Shown here piece by piece: positions 25,275 through 34,323 of a stretch of DNA of 62,074 nt. The notes beneath the pieces were generated by a model that was not told the origin of the DNA, searched no databases, and saw nothing but the letters and a program-made list of their open reading frames with translations. Source of the stretch: Acidobacteriota bacterium (GTDB lineage: Bacteria; Acidobacteriota; Terriglobia; Acidiferrales; UBA7541); assembly GCA_021324935.1 (NCBI GenBank), contig JAJPIE010000020.1, positions 1 to 62,074 on the forward strand, written 5' to 3'. A program made the position numbers and the translations under genes. Each line of letters opens with the position of its first letter. Position 1 is the stretch's first letter.

Positions 25275-26225
25275 ATGCGCTACCTGGTTACGGGCGGCGC
25301 CGGATTTATCGGCTCGAACACCGTGGATGAACTCGTGCGCCGCGGGCACAGCGTCGTCGTATTGGACGATTTGTCGGCTGGCAAGGAGGAGAACCTCACC
25401 GAAGTCCGGAGCAAGATCACCTTCATCAAGGGTTCCATCACCGAACTGGAGATCGTCCAGAAGGCCATGCTCCAGGCAGATTACGTCATTCACCTTGCCG
25501 CTCGTGCCTCCGTTCCACGCTCTGTCAAGGATCCCATCGAGACCAACCGGATTAACGTCGACGGCACTCTCAATGTGCTCGTCGCCGCGCGTGACAACAA
25601 GGTCAAGCGGGTTGTCTTTGCGGCCTCCTCCTCCGTCTACGGGGAAACTCCAACCCTGCCAAAGTCCGAAGACATGCGGCCCCTTCCCATCTCTCCCTAT
25701 GGCGTCTCGAAATATGTTGGGGAACTCTACTCGCAAACCTTCGGCCGCTGTTACGGACTCGAGAACGTGTGCCTGCGTTATTTCAATATCTTCGGCCCCC
25801 GCCAGGATCCCGATTCACCCTATTCAGGCGTTCTTTCGCGATTCGCCACTGCATTTCTGGAATCCACGCAGCCCGTTGTCTTTGGCGACGGAGAACAAAC
25901 GCGAGATTTCACGTACGTCGACAACGCGGTCCAAGCGAACATTCTGGCCTGCGAGGCACCCAGTGCTTCCGGCGGTACCTTCAACATTGGCACCGGCCGT
26001 TCCATCTCGCTCAACCAGGTCCTGCAAATGCTGCAGAACATCGCCGGCAAAAAGCTCGCAGCGAAATATGAACCTCCACGTGAAGGGGACATCCGGGATT
26101 CCCTCGCCGACATCCGCCGCGCCCGGGAAACCCTGGGCTACGAGCCCACGGTAATGTTTGAAGAAGGCTTGCAACGCACGTTTGCCTGGTATCTGGCACA
26201 ATCTGCCAAGAAAGTGGCCAACTGA
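25275..26225 (+). CDS. NAD-dependent UDP-hexose 4-epimerase, GalE/WbpP-like
   Basis: Extended SDR of 316 residues. RYLVTGGAGFIGSNTVDELV binds NAD; SSSVYGETPTLPKSED gives the catalytic Ser, and SPYGVSKYVGELY the Tyr/Lys pair; NIFGPRQDPDSPYSGVLSRF is typical of WbpP/GalE-type UDP-GlcNAc/Glc 4-epimerases. ATG 25275 has GCAGGAGGCGG just upstream; the 28 residues before it in the longest ORF are untranslated. It may use UDP-GlcNAc and provide the substrate for the dehydrogenase 1 kb upstream. Followed by an inverted repeat and lptD. Confidence 0.9.
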   Translation: MRYLVTGGAGFIGSNTVDELVRRGHSVVVLDDLSAGKEENLTEVRSKITFIKGSITELEIVQKAMLQADYVIHLAARASVPRSVKDPIETNRINVDGTLNVLVAARDNKVKRVVFAASSSVYGETPTLPKSEDMRPLPISPYGVSKYVGELYSQTFGRCYGLENVCLRYFNIFGPRQDPDSPYSGVLSRFATAFLESTQPVVFGDGEQTRDFTYVDNAVQANILACEAPSASGGTFNIGTGRSISLNQVLQMLQNIAGKKLAAKYEPPREGDIRDSLADIRRARETLGYEPTVMFEEGLQRTFAWYLAQSAKKVAN

Positions 26226-26259
26226 TTCCCAAATTGCTTATTCTTGACGCCTGATCCTG

Positions 26260-26285
26260 CGGAATTGTCAACGGCTACAATTCCG
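26260..26285. repeat. Inverted repeat upstream of lptD
   Basis: CGGAATTGT (26260-26268) and ACAATTCCG (26277-26285), a perfect nine-base inverted repeat with an eight-base centre, 34 bases after the epimerase stop and 51 bases before the lptD start. No T-run follows, so a simple terminator is less likely than an operator or an RNA hairpin. Confidence 0.6.
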
Positions 26286-26335
26286 GCGATGCGCATGCTA
26301 GGCTAGCTTTTCATTTTCATGGACTGATTCGCCGA

Positions 26336-28621
26336 GTGCTTCGACTCCTCCTCCATTCCGTGCTGAGCCGCACTGCCCGCCTGTGTTTGCCGCTCTTGCT
26401 GCTCCTGGCGTGCGCTTCGGCCCTCCTGGCTCAACAAGCTCCTCCACATCCTCCATCCGGAGCGGTCGCGGAGATCACGGCCCGTGGCCCACAAAAACGC
26501 GTTGGCAATCTGTATTTGGCAGAAGACGACGTCGACGTCACCTATGGCGGGATGCGGCTTCGCGCCGACCACGTGGAATACGACGATTCCACCTCGCAAG
26601 CCGTCGCACGCGGCCACGTGAAGTTTGACTTCGAAAACCAGCATCTGGAAGGCGACGAAGCCTCCTACAACGTGGCCTCAGGCAAAGGCACCTTCAAGAA
26701 TGTTCGTGGCTTCCTGAAGGTTGAGCGCCGCCCGAATCCGCGCTTGCTCGTTTCGCGCAATCCTCTGTACTTCGAAGCGCAGGAAGTGGATCGCCTTTCC
26801 GAGGACCTCTACATTGTCAAGCATGCCTGGATCACTATCTGCGACCCCGTGAAGCCAACCTGGCAGTTCTACACCCCCAAGGCCAAAATCACCGTGCAAA
26901 AGAAAGTCGCGATGGTGAACTCCAATTTCCGCGTCTATCGCGTCCCACTGGTCTGGCTCCCTTACGCCACCACTCCGGCTGGCGAGCACATCCGCCAATC
27001 GGGCTTCCTGTTGCCCCTGATCGGCAACAGTACACAGAAAGGGTTTTCCTTTGGGGACGCCTTTTATTGGGCTCCGCGCACCTGGTTTGACACGACACTT
27101 GGCTTCGACTATTTCAGTCGCCGCGGCACTGCGCAGCGCGGCGAAGTTCGCGCTCGTCCCTTTGAGAACACCACGATTCAATACGACTATTTTGGCGTGA
27201 TCGACCGCGGCCTCCCGCAGGCAAGCGGCCCTCCCATCAACCAGGGCGGCCATCAGCAAACCTTGGAAGTCCAATCGCTCTGGAACCACGGCTGGCGCTT
27301 CGTGGCGGACGTCAACGAGCTCTCCTCGCTCACGTTCCGTCTGGCGTTCTCCGACACTTACGGCGAGGCCATCAATTCTGAAATTCCGAGTTCGATTTTC
27401 CTGACGAACAACTTCAACGGCTTCAGTTTCAACGTGGCCACTATCAGCGATCGCAGCTATTTGGAGCTCAGCCCCCCGAACACGGTCTTTTTACGTAGCG
27501 CTCCCGAAGCGCGTTTCAGCTCCGTCGAACGCGCTCCCTGGCAAAGCCTTCCTGTCTATCTCTCCTTCGAATCCTTCGTGGGCTCGGTGCATCGCGATGA
27601 CCAGTTTCTTGATACACCGAGCTTCGTGGCCCGCACGGAGATTTCCCCAAAAATCACCATCCCTCTCCATTTCCGCGATCTTTTCGGCATCACCGCTTCC
27701 GCGGCGTTTCGTTCCACCTATTACGGAGATTCGCTGAACTCCTTCTCTGTACTCACCGGTCAATCGATCACCCGCAACACGGGTGAATTTGCCTTGGAAT
27801 TCCGTCCGGCCACCCTGGAGCGTATTTATGGCCAGCCCCATGCGCGCCATCGCTACAAGCACACCTTCGAACCCTTCGCCACCTACCGCTATGTCACTGG
27901 CGTCCACGATTTTGCCGATTTCATCCGGTTCGACAGTAATGCCACCTTGACCGACACCAACGAATTCGAATACGGCATCATGCAACACCTTTTCGTGAAA
28001 TCCGGCGACGACCAGCCGGTTGATTTCCTGTCCTGGCGCATTGTCCAGAAGCACTACTTTGATCCCACCTTCGGCGGCGCCCTTGCCCCCGGCCAGCGCA
28101 ACGTCTTTGACGCCCTGGACTCCCTTACGCCCTTTGCCTTCGCTTCCACCGCTCGCAACTGGTCGCCCATCGTGAGCGATGTAAAACTCACCCCCGGCGG
28201 TCCCTACGATGCCGAGCAGATTCTGGAGTACGATCCGCAGTTGCAAAAGGTCACCACGATTGGCACGCTGCTGAAGCTCAAGCCGCGCGGGCAATTCTCG
28301 TTCACCGTCGCACACTTCCGCCTGCAGGGTGATCCCATCGTGCAGCCCCTTTCCCAGCAGATTCGTGCGATCCTCGGTTACGGCGACATCACCCGCAAGG
28401 GCTTTAATGCCTCGGGTGGCGTTAGTTACGACATTCTCACCGGCACGTCACAGAACGAATTCGCTCAGGTCGGCTACAATGGCGGTTGCTGCGGGCTTTC
28501 GTTTGAATACCGCTGCATCAACCTCGGCACCGTGCGCACTGAGAATCAGTTTCGCGTGGCCTTCATCCTGGCCAACCTCGGCTCGTTTGGCAATCTTCGC
28601 CGGCAGGAGCGAATCTACTGA
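26336..28621 (+). CDS. lptD: LPS-assembly protein LptD
   Basis: Outer-membrane translocon that inserts LPS into the outer leaflet. Signal peptide (LCLPLLLLLACASALLAQQ), then an N-terminal OstA/LptA-like jellyroll around residues 40-150 with repeated DVTYGGMRLRADHVEYDD and HLEGDEASYNVASGKGTF strands, then a large beta-barrel rich in aromatic alternating strands. RVPLVWLPYATTPAGEHIRQ is the conserved junction into the barrel. 761 residues, the usual LptD length. Three Cys in GGCCGLSFEYRC sit close to the C-terminus; E. coli-type disulfide spacing is not apparent. GTG start. The next gene begins on its stop codon. No lptE in the window. Confidence 0.93.
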   Translation: MLRLLLHSVLSRTARLCLPLLLLLACASALLAQQAPPHPPSGAVAEITARGPQKRVGNLYLAEDDVDVTYGGMRLRADHVEYDDSTSQAVARGHVKFDFENQHLEGDEASYNVASGKGTFKNVRGFLKVERRPNPRLLVSRNPLYFEAQEVDRLSEDLYIVKHAWITICDPVKPTWQFYTPKAKITVQKKVAMVNSNFRVYRVPLVWLPYATTPAGEHIRQSGFLLPLIGNSTQKGFSFGDAFYWAPRTWFDTTLGFDYFSRRGTAQRGEVRARPFENTTIQYDYFGVIDRGLPQASGPPINQGGHQQTLEVQSLWNHGWRFVADVNELSSLTFRLAFSDTYGEAINSEIPSSIFLTNNFNGFSFNVATISDRSYLELSPPNTVFLRSAPEARFSSVERAPWQSLPVYLSFESFVGSVHRDDQFLDTPSFVARTEISPKITIPLHFRDLFGITASAAFRSTYYGDSLNSFSVLTGQSITRNTGEFALEFRPATLERIYGQPHARHRYKHTFEPFATYRYVTGVHDFADFIRFDSNATLTDTNEFEYGIMQHLFVKSGDDQPVDFLSWRIVQKHYFDPTFGGALAPGQRNVFDALDSLTPFAFASTARNWSPIVSDVKLTPGGPYDAEQILEYDPQLQKVTTIGTLLKLKPRGQFSFTVAHFRLQGDPIVQPLSQQIRAILGYGDITRKGFNASGGVSYDILTGTSQNEFAQVGYNGGCCGLSFEYRCINLGTVRTENQFRVAFILANLGSFGNLRRQERIY

Positions 28622-30057
28622 TGCAGCATGATTCGGATCTTGCCTTCGCCTCGATAGCGGAACTCGGAAACCTTTTCCGCCGGCGAAAACTTTCTCCGGT
28701 GGAATTGACGCAGTTCCTGCTGGACCGCATTGAGGCTCTGAATCCTCGCGTCAACGCTTATCTTGGCTTGAATCCCGCGTTGTCGCTGCGACAGGCGAAG
28801 GCGGCTGAATCCGCGCTTTGCAGCAAGCGTCGGGGCAAATCACGTCGAGATCTCGGCCCGCTACACGGCATTCCGGTTTCCCTGAAAGACAATCTCTATA
28901 CGCGGGATTTCCCCACCACGGGCGGCGCGGAAATCCTGCGTGATTTCCAGCCGCTCCAGGACGCCGCGGCCGTCGCCTCTCTCAAAAAAGCCGGCGCGGT
29001 GCTGATCGGCAAGACCAATCTCCATGAGTTCGCCTATGGCGTAACTTCGAACAATCCTCACTTTGGTGCCGTGCACAATCCTTGGGATCTCGACCGCATT
29101 CCGGGTGGCTCGAGCGGCGGCTCCGCCGCGGCCCTCGCGGCAGGTCTTTGCTACGGCAGTATCGGAACGGACACCGGCGGCTCGATCCGCATCCCTGCAT
29201 CGCTTTGCGGCGTTGTTGGACTCAAGCCGGGCCTCGGCCGCGTCAGCACCGAAGGTGCCATTCCACTTTCCACCACCTTGGATTTTGTTGGGCCCATGGC
29301 GCGCACGGTAGCCGATACCGCCGCGCTTTTCGACGCCATCGCATTGCACGGAACAACTGAGCGTAAATCGATTCTCCCGCGAACTCCCTCCCCCCGCGCG
29401 CGCCGGCCCCGCATCGGCATCCCCAAACCTTTTTTTCTGGAAATTGTCGATCCGGAAGTGGAGCGCGCCTTCGAGGACGCGCTCCACGTTTTCAGAAAGC
29501 TCGGCGCGAAGATCAAAGACGTCACACTCCCTTATCTGCTGGAGAGCGAAACCGCCGGAAACGTGATCGCGTGGGCAGAGGCCACGTGTTATCACCAGCA
29601 AGCCGGTTGGTATCCGTGCCGCGCCGGTGAATATGGTGAGGACGTGCGCATGCGCGTCCAGATGGGCGAAAAGGTGACCGCCGTGGATTATTTGAAAGCT
29701 CTGGAACTTCGGGAAAAATTCACCTCCGGCTTTCTCCTCGCTCTTGTCGAAAACGAGCTGGATGTTCTCATCGCCCCCACCACGCCGATTGCCGCTCCCC
29801 GCATTGGTGAAGAAAAAATCTCCATCGCCAGCGTCGAACAAAACACGCGCGCTCTCCTTCTGCGCAATAACCGCCCTGCAAATCTCGGCGGCGTCCCCGC
29901 AATTTCAGTGCCCTGCGGCTTAACCCGGAAAGGCTTGCCGGTCGGCCTGCAGCTTATGGCGGGCGTCACGAATGAGGCGCTGCTGCTCGAAATTGCCGCG
30001 CGTTTCGAAAAGGCCGCTCCGCTCAATGCTCGGCCAAGCCTTCAATCATGTGCCTGA
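28621..30057 (+). CDS. Amidase-signature family enzyme (GatA-like)
   Basis: 478-residue amidase-signature hydrolase. The Ser-cisSer-Lys triad is present: Lys in HGIPVSLKDNL, the cis-Ser in GGSSGGSAAALAAG and the nucleophile in GTDTGGSIRIPASLCG. Closest families are GatA (subunit A of Glu-tRNA(Gln)/Asp-tRNA(Asn) amidotransferase) and stand-alone amidases. No gatB or gatC is adjacent, so it could be a GatA separated from its partners or a separate amidase; the sequence does not decide. Its ATG overlaps the lptD stop by one base, so the two are cotranscribed. Its stop overlaps the converging PAP2 gene by 12 bases. Confidence 0.9.
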   Translation: MQHDSDLAFASIAELGNLFRRRKLSPVELTQFLLDRIEALNPRVNAYLGLNPALSLRQAKAAESALCSKRRGKSRRDLGPLHGIPVSLKDNLYTRDFPTTGGAEILRDFQPLQDAAAVASLKKAGAVLIGKTNLHEFAYGVTSNNPHFGAVHNPWDLDRIPGGSSGGSAAALAAGLCYGSIGTDTGGSIRIPASLCGVVGLKPGLGRVSTEGAIPLSTTLDFVGPMARTVADTAALFDAIALHGTTERKSILPRTPSPRARRPRIGIPKPFFLEIVDPEVERAFEDALHVFRKLGAKIKDVTLPYLLESETAGNVIAWAEATCYHQQAGWYPCRAGEYGEDVRMRVQMGEKVTAVDYLKALELREKFTSGFLLALVENELDVLIAPTTPIAAPRIGEEKISIASVEQNTRALLLRNNRPANLGGVPAISVPCGLTRKGLPVGLQLMAGVTNEALLLEIAARFEKAAPLNARPSLQSCA

Positions 30058-31131
30058 GGAAGCTGGCAATACTCCCGCGCCCACGGTCTTCACCGCGCCC
30101 CTCTGCTTCATCAGCCAGCTGCCGATGAAATAGCCCAATGTTCCCGTGACGATCCCGCCGAGAATGTCCGCGATGTAGTGATACCGTCCCCATATCGTGG
30201 ATACGCACATCAGTAACACCAGCGGCGCCATCACCCAGAAAAGCCAGCGCCGGAATCGCCACGCTCCCCAAAGCGCCGCGATCGAACCCGCAACGTGTTC
30301 GGAGGGAAACGCCGCTCCCCGCACTTTGCCGTAATGCTCGATAAAGTTGATTGTCGCCGTGATCGGCCCGCCATCCAACGTCCCCTTCCACCAGCCGGCC
30401 ATAGCGAACCAGGGGCTCTCGATCGGAAAGAACATGGAGATCATGTAGCCGATCGAGTAGCCGACCATCGAATACACCATCACCGACCAGTAGGCATGCC
30501 ACTCGCGCCGCCGATACAAAATCAGGCCGAGAACCAACAAGTACACAAAGTAGGTCAGATAGGCAAGTTGCATCAGTTCATTTCGTCCCGGCGTAGCGAA
30601 CTGCTCCAGCCACACAGAAGGATGCACGCCGGTCAGCCAACGATCAAAGGCGATGAGCTTCGAGTCCTGCCACTGCGGCTGAATCAGTGTCATCAATTGC
30701 CCCAGTTCCTCGAAGCAGAACAGGAAGAACAAGTGTGGATACCAATGGCGCCAGAAATGCCACCAGGAGGCGGCAAAAGACGCTTGCCTCTCGCGGTTGC
30801 GCGCCGCATAGCGCGCCTGAATTCCGCACAAAAGCAGCACCGCGCTCACTACTGCCGTCCGTACCGTCAGAATTCTCAACGGATGTTGCAAGTGATCTGC
30901 GAAAAGCACAATTAACACGCCCGAAATCGCAAAATACCCGAATGCCCACCTTTCAAAGGCACCGCAGGCTGCCCAAGCGCCAGCGACCTCACGTCGGAAT
31001 GTGGTCCTTACGCTTTCGTTCATCGCTTGGTTCGCGCCCCAAATGGCCGCGTCATTCCTGTACCTGATCGACACGGCCATGGCTTGCGCGGCCGCCTTCA
31101 CTTCTCCCTCGCTCTTCTTCATACCATTCAT
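30046..31131 (-). CDS. PAP2-family membrane phosphatase/transferase
   Basis: 361 residues, about seven helices. The two C-terminal catalytic motifs are seen: AAFPSEHVAGS (normally PSGH; Gly to Glu, as in the PAP2_3/Aur1-like branch) and VSTIWGRYHYIADILGG (His and Asp). The PAP2_3 branch includes inositol-phosphoceramide-synthase-like enzymes that move phospho-head-groups. ATG 31131 overlaps the HAD gene stop by four bases; the longest ORF reaches 31590 only because the HAD gene is read in the wrong frame. Last gene of a three-gene operon with CDP-alcohol transferase and HAD phosphatase, so head-group transfer on lipids is likely. Substrate unknown. Confidence 0.85.
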   Translation of the reverse strand: MNGMKKSEGEVKAAAQAMAVSIRYRNDAAIWGANQAMNESVRTTFRREVAGAWAACGAFERWAFGYFAISGVLIVLFADHLQHPLRILTVRTAVVSAVLLLCGIQARYAARNRERQASFAASWWHFWRHWYPHLFFLFCFEELGQLMTLIQPQWQDSKLIAFDRWLTGVHPSVWLEQFATPGRNELMQLAYLTYFVYLLVLGLILYRRREWHAYWSVMVYSMVGYSIGYMISMFFPIESPWFAMAGWWKGTLDGGPITATINFIEHYGKVRGAAFPSEHVAGSIAALWGAWRFRRWLFWVMAPLVLLMCVSTIWGRYHYIADILGGIVTGTLGYFIGSWLMKQRGAVKTVGAGVLPASSGT

Positions 31132-31874
31132 GGGCGCGTTCCGATCATGTGAAATTTCATTCTTTGCTTGAAAGTCTCTCCCGAAGACGCCTGGCGTTCC
31201 TGGTGCCAATGCCAGATCATCCAGTCGCATTCGTTGGCCACTCGCGCGAGTTCTCCGCCAGGATTGACGGCGTGCGCTCGGCCCACGGCCTTCAGCATCG
31301 GCACATCCCTCATTGTGTTTCCGTAGCCGTGCGACCCGCGAAGGTCGATCTGCATGGCGCGGGCCAGAACGGTGATGGCCCTTCGTTTGGCTTCTCCAAA
31401 ATTCGCCTCGCCAATCACGTGTCCTGTGAACGCGCCTCCCCGCTCTTCCAACCGTGTCGCGCTTACCAGAATCTCTCTTGCCAGTCCTCGTGCCTCCAGT
31501 TCGCATTCCAGCGCCATCGCCGCCAATCGCGCCACAGGTTTGGCCATTCCGGTCACAAGAACAATCTCGTGCCCCTGCCTGGCGTGCCATTCCACGCGGG
31601 CAACCCCTTCTTCGAAAAAGGCGACGGTTTCAGTCGTTTCCAGAATTTGCTCCTCTCGTAGCCCGGAAAGGTAGCTCTTATTTCCCTGCGAGATTGCCGC
31701 CAGACCGCGCGGAAGCAGCTTCACCGCTTCGATACCCCATCGCGCGTAGTTCAACAATGGAATATCGCCACGGCGCCGCAAATTGTGAAACATTCGGATT
31801 TCGAGCGACGGCTCCGGCACCAGCGTGCCGTCGATATCAAAGAAAGCCGCAACGCGCTGTGCATCTGAGCTCAT
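31128..31874 (-). CDS. HAD-IB family hydrolase (SerB-like)
   Basis: 248 residues of HAD subfamily IB (phosphoserine-phosphatase type). Motif I AFFDIDGTLVP (Asp13, Asp15), motif II LVTGMAKPVARLAA, motif III lysine in GEAKRRAI, motif IV SHGYGNTMRDVPML; the DG-GN-x-D form marks IB. Such proteins act on phosphoserine, phosphocholine-like or phosphatidylglycerol-phosphate substrates. It overlaps both neighbours by four bases (ATGA), so it is translated with a CDP-alcohol phosphatidyltransferase and a PAP2 enzyme. It most likely removes the phosphate from a phospholipid intermediate made by the upstream gene. Substrate is an inference from context. Confidence 0.88.
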   Translation of the reverse strand: MSSDAQRVAAFFDIDGTLVPEPSLEIRMFHNLRRRGDIPLLNYARWGIEAVKLLPRGLAAISQGNKSYLSGLREEQILETTETVAFFEEGVARVEWHARQGHEIVLVTGMAKPVARLAAMALECELEARGLAREILVSATRLEERGGAFTGHVIGEANFGEAKRRAITVLARAMQIDLRGSHGYGNTMRDVPMLKAVGRAHAVNPGGELARVANECDWMIWHWHQERQASSGETFKQRMKFHMIGTRP

Positions 31875-32566
31875 CCTGCCTCCCCTCCCATTTCACCGGC
31901 GGCATTGCCTGGCGAAAGCTGGCCCGCCAGGATTTTCCATCCCTCCACGATCACCGGCAATCCGCGCACGGCACAAAAAATTCCTGTCATCCAGGCCAGC
32001 GTCTGCGCCCCCGCGCGAATGGCTGCGTGCATATCCATTGAAATCGGACCCAGCAGTGCCACCGGCCCGCGCGTCAACGCCAGTTCCAGTCCCAGATAGC
32101 AGAAGCACACGCATTTCATCCCGGCATATAATCCCCGGCTCCAGCGCGATGCCACAATCGTCCTCGCCAAAGTACTTCGCAGCATCGCGCCGGTGCCCCA
32201 TCCCGAATGCCCCGCCTTGAAAGCCAGTGCACGCAGGAAGTCCGTTGCCGCCCCTCGTGCAAAAAACAGGATGGGCAGCCATAGCGAAACCATTCCCACG
32301 ACGGCGAAATACGTGAAGAACATGTTCTCGATCATTCGGTCACCCAGGATGTCGAGTTGCACACCCACCGGCGTCGCCATCTTCTTCGTGCGCGCCAGGT
32401 GGCCATCCACTGCGTCGAGCGCAATCGCCGTCACCGTCAGTGCCACGCCCAGCAGATTCAGCCACGCCCCGTGTCCGAACGCGCTCACGGCCAGAAAACC
32501 GATCAACACGCGCAGGAGCGTCACTTTGTTGGGCGTCCAGTTCATTCGCACCTGCCGGCCTCGCAT
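31871..32566 (-). CDS. CDP-alcohol phosphatidyltransferase
   Basis: Inner-membrane enzyme (231 residues, about six helices) that joins a phosphatidyl group from CDP-diacylglycerol to an alcohol (glycerol-3-P, inositol, inositol-P, serine) with loss of CMP. The full signature D(x2)DG(x2)AR(x8)G(x3)D(x3)D is present: D51, D54-G55, A58-R59, G68, D72, D76. The start may be ATG 32566 or the internal ATG seven codons on (32545). First gene of an overlapping operon with HAD-IB and PAP2 enzymes. Substrate cannot be read, but a phosphatidyl-alcohol phosphate followed by dephosphorylation would fit the gene order. Confidence 0.92.
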   Translation of the reverse strand: MRGRQVRMNWTPNKVTLLRVLIGFLAVSAFGHGAWLNLLGVALTVTAIALDAVDGHLARTKKMATPVGVQLDILGDRMIENMFFTYFAVVGMVSLWLPILFFARGAATDFLRALAFKAGHSGWGTGAMLRSTLARTIVASRWSRGLYAGMKCVCFCYLGLELALTRGPVALLGPISMDMHAAIRAGAQTLAWMTGIFCAVRGLPVIVEGWKILAGQLSPGNAAGEMGGEAG

Positions 32567-32863
32567 AGCGCCTCAGCAAAAAGCAAATGGCCAGCCACTC
32601 CCGGCCTATCTAACCTTCTTTATTGCAATTACTTATAGCGGCATACCCGAGTCCCCTTTTCCTCCTTCCGCAAGACATTTCCGCCACCTGTCCCGGTAAC
32701 CTGTCGCCCTTTCCCTTACTCCAATCGGTGCGTCTAATTCTCCTGCAGTCGCGCCGCTGCCGAGGAAACCTCGCTTGGTTTTGTGCGAAAATGAGAAGGT
32801 ACGCTGCGGCGGACGGGCGTTCAGTTCGGTGCTCCTAACTTCGCGGAAACGAGTCTCTTTCCA

Positions 32864-33730
32864 ATGACAGATGTCTCTTTAGGTCTTGCCTTCCTTGCCG
32901 GACTTATTTCTTTTCTTTCACCCTGTGTACTTCCCCTTGTTCCTGGCTACATCTCGATGCTTTCGGGAATCGGCGTGGAGCAACTTCGCCAGGGTGAGCA
33001 GCCAAAGTCCGGCCTGTTGTCCTCCGCGCTCGCCTTTGTCTTCGGATTTTCGGTGGTGTTCATCGGATTCGGCGCATCCGCCAGCGCCGTGGGGGGCTTT
33101 CTGCGCGAGAATCGGGCCCTCCTCGCTCCCGTCGCCGGGGCGCTCATCATTCTCTTCGGACTTCATCTCGTCGGCGGTTTGATCCGCATGAACGTGCGCG
33201 CCGGCTTGATCCTCGGCGTGGTCCTCGTCGCGCTGGGCATCGCGTCGCTGGTCACGCACGGCCCGCTATTCGCGGGTCTCGGCGCCAGCCATTTCTTTTC
33301 CCTTTCTCTGATCGGCTTCTTCGGACCGCAACTTGCCCGCTGGCTGAATCGCGACGTCCATCTGCGCAGCCAGGACGCCAAGCCCGGCATCGTAAGCGGC
33401 TTTCTGCTCGGCTTCGCGTTTGCCTTCGGCTGGACGCCCTGCATCGGCCCCATCCTGGCAACCGTGCTGACTCTGGCCGCTGCCAGCGAAACCGTTTCGC
33501 GCGGCGTCCTCCTGCTGGCCGTTTATTCTGCGGGACTTGCCGTTCCTTTCCTCATCACCGCGCTCGGCCTGGGCATGTTTCTGCGCTTCTACAAGAATTT
33601 CCGCAAATATCTCCATGCGGTGGAGCTTTTCAGCGGCGTTCTGTTGCTCTTCGTCGGCGGCTTGGTCTTCCTTAACAAGTTGACCTGGCTCTCGGGTAAA
33701 CTAAGTTTCTTGAACCGTTTTTCGATGTAG
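32864..33730 (+). CDS. ccdA: CcdA/DsbD-beta-type thiol transporter
   Basis: Polytopic protein of 288 residues with about seven helices that carries reducing equivalents from cytosolic thioredoxin to the periplasm. The two redox cysteines are in SPCVLPLVPGY (Cys21) and GWTPCIGPIL (Cys193), each in the conserved Cys-Pro type helix break. CcdA supplies electrons to cytochrome c maturation and to periplasmic TlpA/ResA proteins. It heads an operon with a TlpA/ResA thioredoxin, a frataxin-like gene and a separate DsbD alpha domain. 297 bases before it are noncoding and divergent with the lipid operon; no clear promoter seen. Confidence 0.93.
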   Translation: MTDVSLGLAFLAGLISFLSPCVLPLVPGYISMLSGIGVEQLRQGEQPKSGLLSSALAFVFGFSVVFIGFGASASAVGGFLRENRALLAPVAGALIILFGLHLVGGLIRMNVRAGLILGVVLVALGIASLVTHGPLFAGLGASHFFSLSLIGFFGPQLARWLNRDVHLRSQDAKPGIVSGFLLGFAFAFGWTPCIGPILATVLTLAAASETVSRGVLLLAVYSAGLAVPFLITALGLGMFLRFYKNFRKYLHAVELFSGVLLLFVGGLVFLNKLTWLSGKLSFLNRFSM

Positions 33731-33749
33731 GAGATTGGATGCAATCGCT

Positions 33750-34310
33750 ATGAAGAAAATCGTCATCATCGTTATTACCGTGATCGCTTTGATCGGCATC
33801 ACTATCTATGCCGACCGCGCCACCCGTGTTTCCAGCGCCGGGGGTTCACATCCGGTCGACGCAAACGTCGCCGGAAAAACTGAGCCGCAGCTCACGCTCA
33901 AGGATCTCAACGGCAAAGACGTTAATCTCGCCGACTACAAAGGAAAAGTCGTCTTCGTCAATTTCTGGGCCACCTGGTGCGATCCCTGCCGTATTGAGAT
34001 TCCCTGGCTGATCGCCATGCAGAATCAATACGGTCCGAAGGGATTCACGGTCCTCGGCATCGCGATGGACGAGGAAGGCAAGTCCGCCGTCGCTCCCTTC
34101 CTCGACAAGGAGCGTTTCGACGTGGACGGCCAGAAGCTTCCCATGAACTACCCCATTCTGCTCGGCACCGACGAAGCCGCGGACAAGTTCGGCGGCATTC
34201 TCGGATATCCCAGCAGCTTCCTGATTTCGCGCGACGGGAAAATCGTTACGAAATTCCAAGGATTGAAGAGCGAAGACGAGCTACACAAGGCTGTTGAGTC
34301 GCTGCTCTAG
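33750..34310 (+). CDS. TlpA/ResA thioredoxin-like protein
   Basis: Membrane-anchored or exported thioredoxin-fold protein of 186 residues. N-terminal anchor (KKIVIIVITVIALIGITIYA), then the redox centre VNFWATWCDPCRIEIPWL, with a CxxC of the ResA/TlpA type, and the cis-Pro loop GYPSSFLIS. Family proteins reduce apocytochrome c or other periplasmic disulfides and are recharged by CcdA, the gene 19 bases upstream. The start is ATG 33750; the TTG at 33735 lies too close to AGGAG at 33729-33733. The usual DsbD gamma role may be played by this protein, since a separate alpha domain follows two genes later. Confidence 0.92.
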   Translation: MKKIVIIVITVIALIGITIYADRATRVSSAGGSHPVDANVAGKTEPQLTLKDLNGKDVNLADYKGKVVFVNFWATWCDPCRIEIPWLIAMQNQYGPKGFTVLGIAMDEEGKSAVAPFLDKERFDVDGQKLPMNYPILLGTDEAADKFGGILGYPSSFLISRDGKIVTKFQGLKSEDELHKAVESLL

Positions 34311-34323
34311 GAATTCACTGCCC

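Noticed and set aside
26254..26282. TTGACG and TACAAT as a promoter before lptD
   Set aside because: Spacer is 26 bases, too long for sigma-70; TTGTCA near TACAAT is only five bases away.
30046..31590. 514-residue ORF on the minus strand including the PAP2 protein
   Set aside because: Residues before ATG 31131 are the HAD gene read in the wrong frame; the ATGA overlap gives the true start.
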